Under the pieces are notes generated by a model, which saw only the letters and a program-made list of their open reading frames with translations, was not told the origin of the DNA and searched no databases. A stretch of DNA of 16,103 bases, taken from assembly GCA_021297975.1 (NCBI GenBank), contig JAJTHO010000158.1, positions 1 to 16,103 on the forward strand, read 5' to 3'. The stretch is from Alphaproteobacteria bacterium. Lineage in GTDB: Bacteria; Pseudomonadota; Alphaproteobacteria; JAJTHO01. Below, piece by piece: positions 15,054-16,103 of this stretch. How positions within the stretch are numbered: the first letter of the stretch is position 1; each line of letters starts with the position of its first letter. The translations under genes and the position numbers were made by a program.

Positions 15054-16103
15054 TTCCTGAACAAGGCTCACTTTCGCGTTGTCTAATCCCTGCGCCAGAT
15101 CCAGCATTTCTTGCGGATTCCGGTAGATAACCACCCAATCGGTCAGATAATCCATAGGGAACAGATTCCGGTCAGGTGTTGCCGCCATGTTGCCAATAAT
15201 CAGCTTGCCGCCCACTTTAAGATTCGAATACAGGGATTTCAGCAGAATATTGGCGCGGCGTCCGTTGATGTAATCAATAAGGCTGACAGTATAAATAATA
15301 TCAAACGCGCCTTCTTTTTGTAAGGTTGTTTGCGGCTTCATGAGATCCAGGAACGAGAGTTGACAGGATTTAACGTTAACCCGTTGCGGATGGCGGGCGG
15401 CAAGCGGCCTGCTGCGGTTAAGCGCTTGATTCAGCGCCGGTTGATCCTGATCAAGCAGCAGGTAATCCAATTTAAAGCGGAACACTTCATCGTTATACAG
15501 CTTTAAAATATCGGGCACTTCGCGGGCGGAGCCACAACCTAAATTCGCAATGCGAACGCTGTTTTGCTCGGTGTTTTTGATGAAGATGCTTTCAATTTCT
15601 TGCTTCACCACATTCATGCGCTCAGCAATACAGAAGGCAACAACGAGGCCTAAGCGGTGTAAAAACTTGCCATACAGGGTATCGCCCTGATCATGGCCAT
15701 CATACACCATGTTCATAATTTCAAAATCACCGGGATAACCCAGCGGTTTCATGTAAGACCGTTCAAAAATCGGCGCTGCCATGAATAGGGGGGTAAGCAC
15801 CGCCTCGACATAATCTTTGTGCGCCTGAATGCCTTCTTTGTCCCCTGCATCCTCAAGTGGAATCAAAAACGCATTGCCGCGAATCCAATAGCTGCGCCAT
15901 TCGGCAAACAGCGCCGTTTCCATTTGTGCCAGTGCATCGGCCTCAGTAATCGTGCCGCGCTCAACAAGCAATTGGCGGCTGCTGGCCATGTGTTCAATCC
16001 GGCGGAGGAAAAACACCATATCCGCGCACAGTTCTTTAAAACCGGAGGAGACAAGGTCAAGTCGGGTCAAGGCCGTTTCCAAAAGCTGCTTTTGAATTTC
16101 AAC
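15009..16103 (-). CDS. SAM-dependent methyltransferase, PhcB-like, 5' end outside window
   Basis: The frame is open to the window edge, giving 364 visible C-terminal residues; no ATG fits the start, which lies upstream. The first half is helical and contains YMKPLGYPGDFEIMNMVYDG, a segment I associate with enzymes annotated as 3-hydroxypalmitate methyl ester synthases (PhcB type). The second half is a Rossmann methyltransferase domain: motif I RIANLGCGSAREV, acidic loop YLLLDQDQPAL, and FDIIYTVSLIDYI, then a LKVGGKLIIGN strand. No signal peptide or membrane segment is visible. Family assignment is from memory of motifs and could be a neighbouring methyltransferase group. It converges on the histidine kinase gene and overlaps its 3' end by 45 bp. 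Confidence 0.78.
   Translation of the reverse strand, partial: VEIQKQLLETALTRLDLVSSGFKELCADMVFFLRRIEHMASSRQLLVERGTITEADALAQMETALFAEWRSYWIRGNAFLIPLEDAGDKEGIQAHKDYVEAVLTPLFMAAPIFERSYMKPLGYPGDFEIMNMVYDGHDQGDTLYGKFLHRLGLVVAFCIAERMNVVKQEIESIFIKNTEQNSVRIANLGCGSAREVPDILKLYNDEVFRFKLDYLLLDQDQPALNQALNRSRPLAARHPQRVNVKSCQLSFLDLMKPQTTLQKEGAFDIIYTVSLIDYINGRRANILLKSLYSNLKVGGKLIIGNMAATPDRNLFPMDYLTDWVVIYRNPQEMLDLAQGLDNAKVSLVQESTGRVHLLFVERLA

Overview
The window reads as a chromosomal, almost fully coding stretch from a proteobacterium, most likely an alphaproteobacterium. The nearby proB-proA-nadD-rsfS order, a trpG-trpD-trpC block, a single-chain citramalate synthase and moderately high GC all fit that group. 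No rRNA, tRNA, CRISPR array, transposase or phage gene is visible. Species cannot be named from the sequence.

Left arm (minus strand, 1-3736): a TetR-type regulator is followed by proB, proA, nadD and the first codons of a probable rsfS. Gaps are 7 bp or less, or genes overlap, so this looks like one transcription unit. It makes proline (glutamate 5-kinase, gamma-glutamyl phosphate reductase), NAD (nicotinate-nucleotide adenylyltransferase) and a ribosome silencing factor. The 5' region of tetR faces asd and carries two short palindromes.

Middle (plus strand, 3817-7619): asd, a compact BioH-like alpha/beta hydrolase, bioC and cysS. asd, the hydrolase and bioC overlap end to start. BioC methylates malonyl-ACP to start pimelate synthesis and a BioH-type esterase removes that methyl group at the end, so the two middle genes form a plausible biotin-precursor pair.

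Plus strand 7803-11987: cimA (citramalate route to isoleucine), trpG, trpD and trpC (tryptophan). trpE is not in the window. Three co-oriented copies of a 110-115 bp palindromic repeat lie between cysS and cimA, between trpD and trpC, and across the end of trpC. Each copy can fold into an outer stem with three arms. One copy supplies the trpC stop codon.

Right arm (12104-16103): a FadL-type outer membrane channel (minus), a divergently transcribed six-helix membrane histidine kinase (plus), and a SAM-dependent methyltransferase (minus, running off the window) whose 3' end overlaps the kinase gene by 45 bp. The methyltransferase resembles the PhcB-type enzymes thought to make 3-hydroxy fatty acid methyl ester signals. 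The trio therefore suggests, as a hypothesis only, a lipid-signal production, uptake and sensing module. This is the most interesting part of the window.
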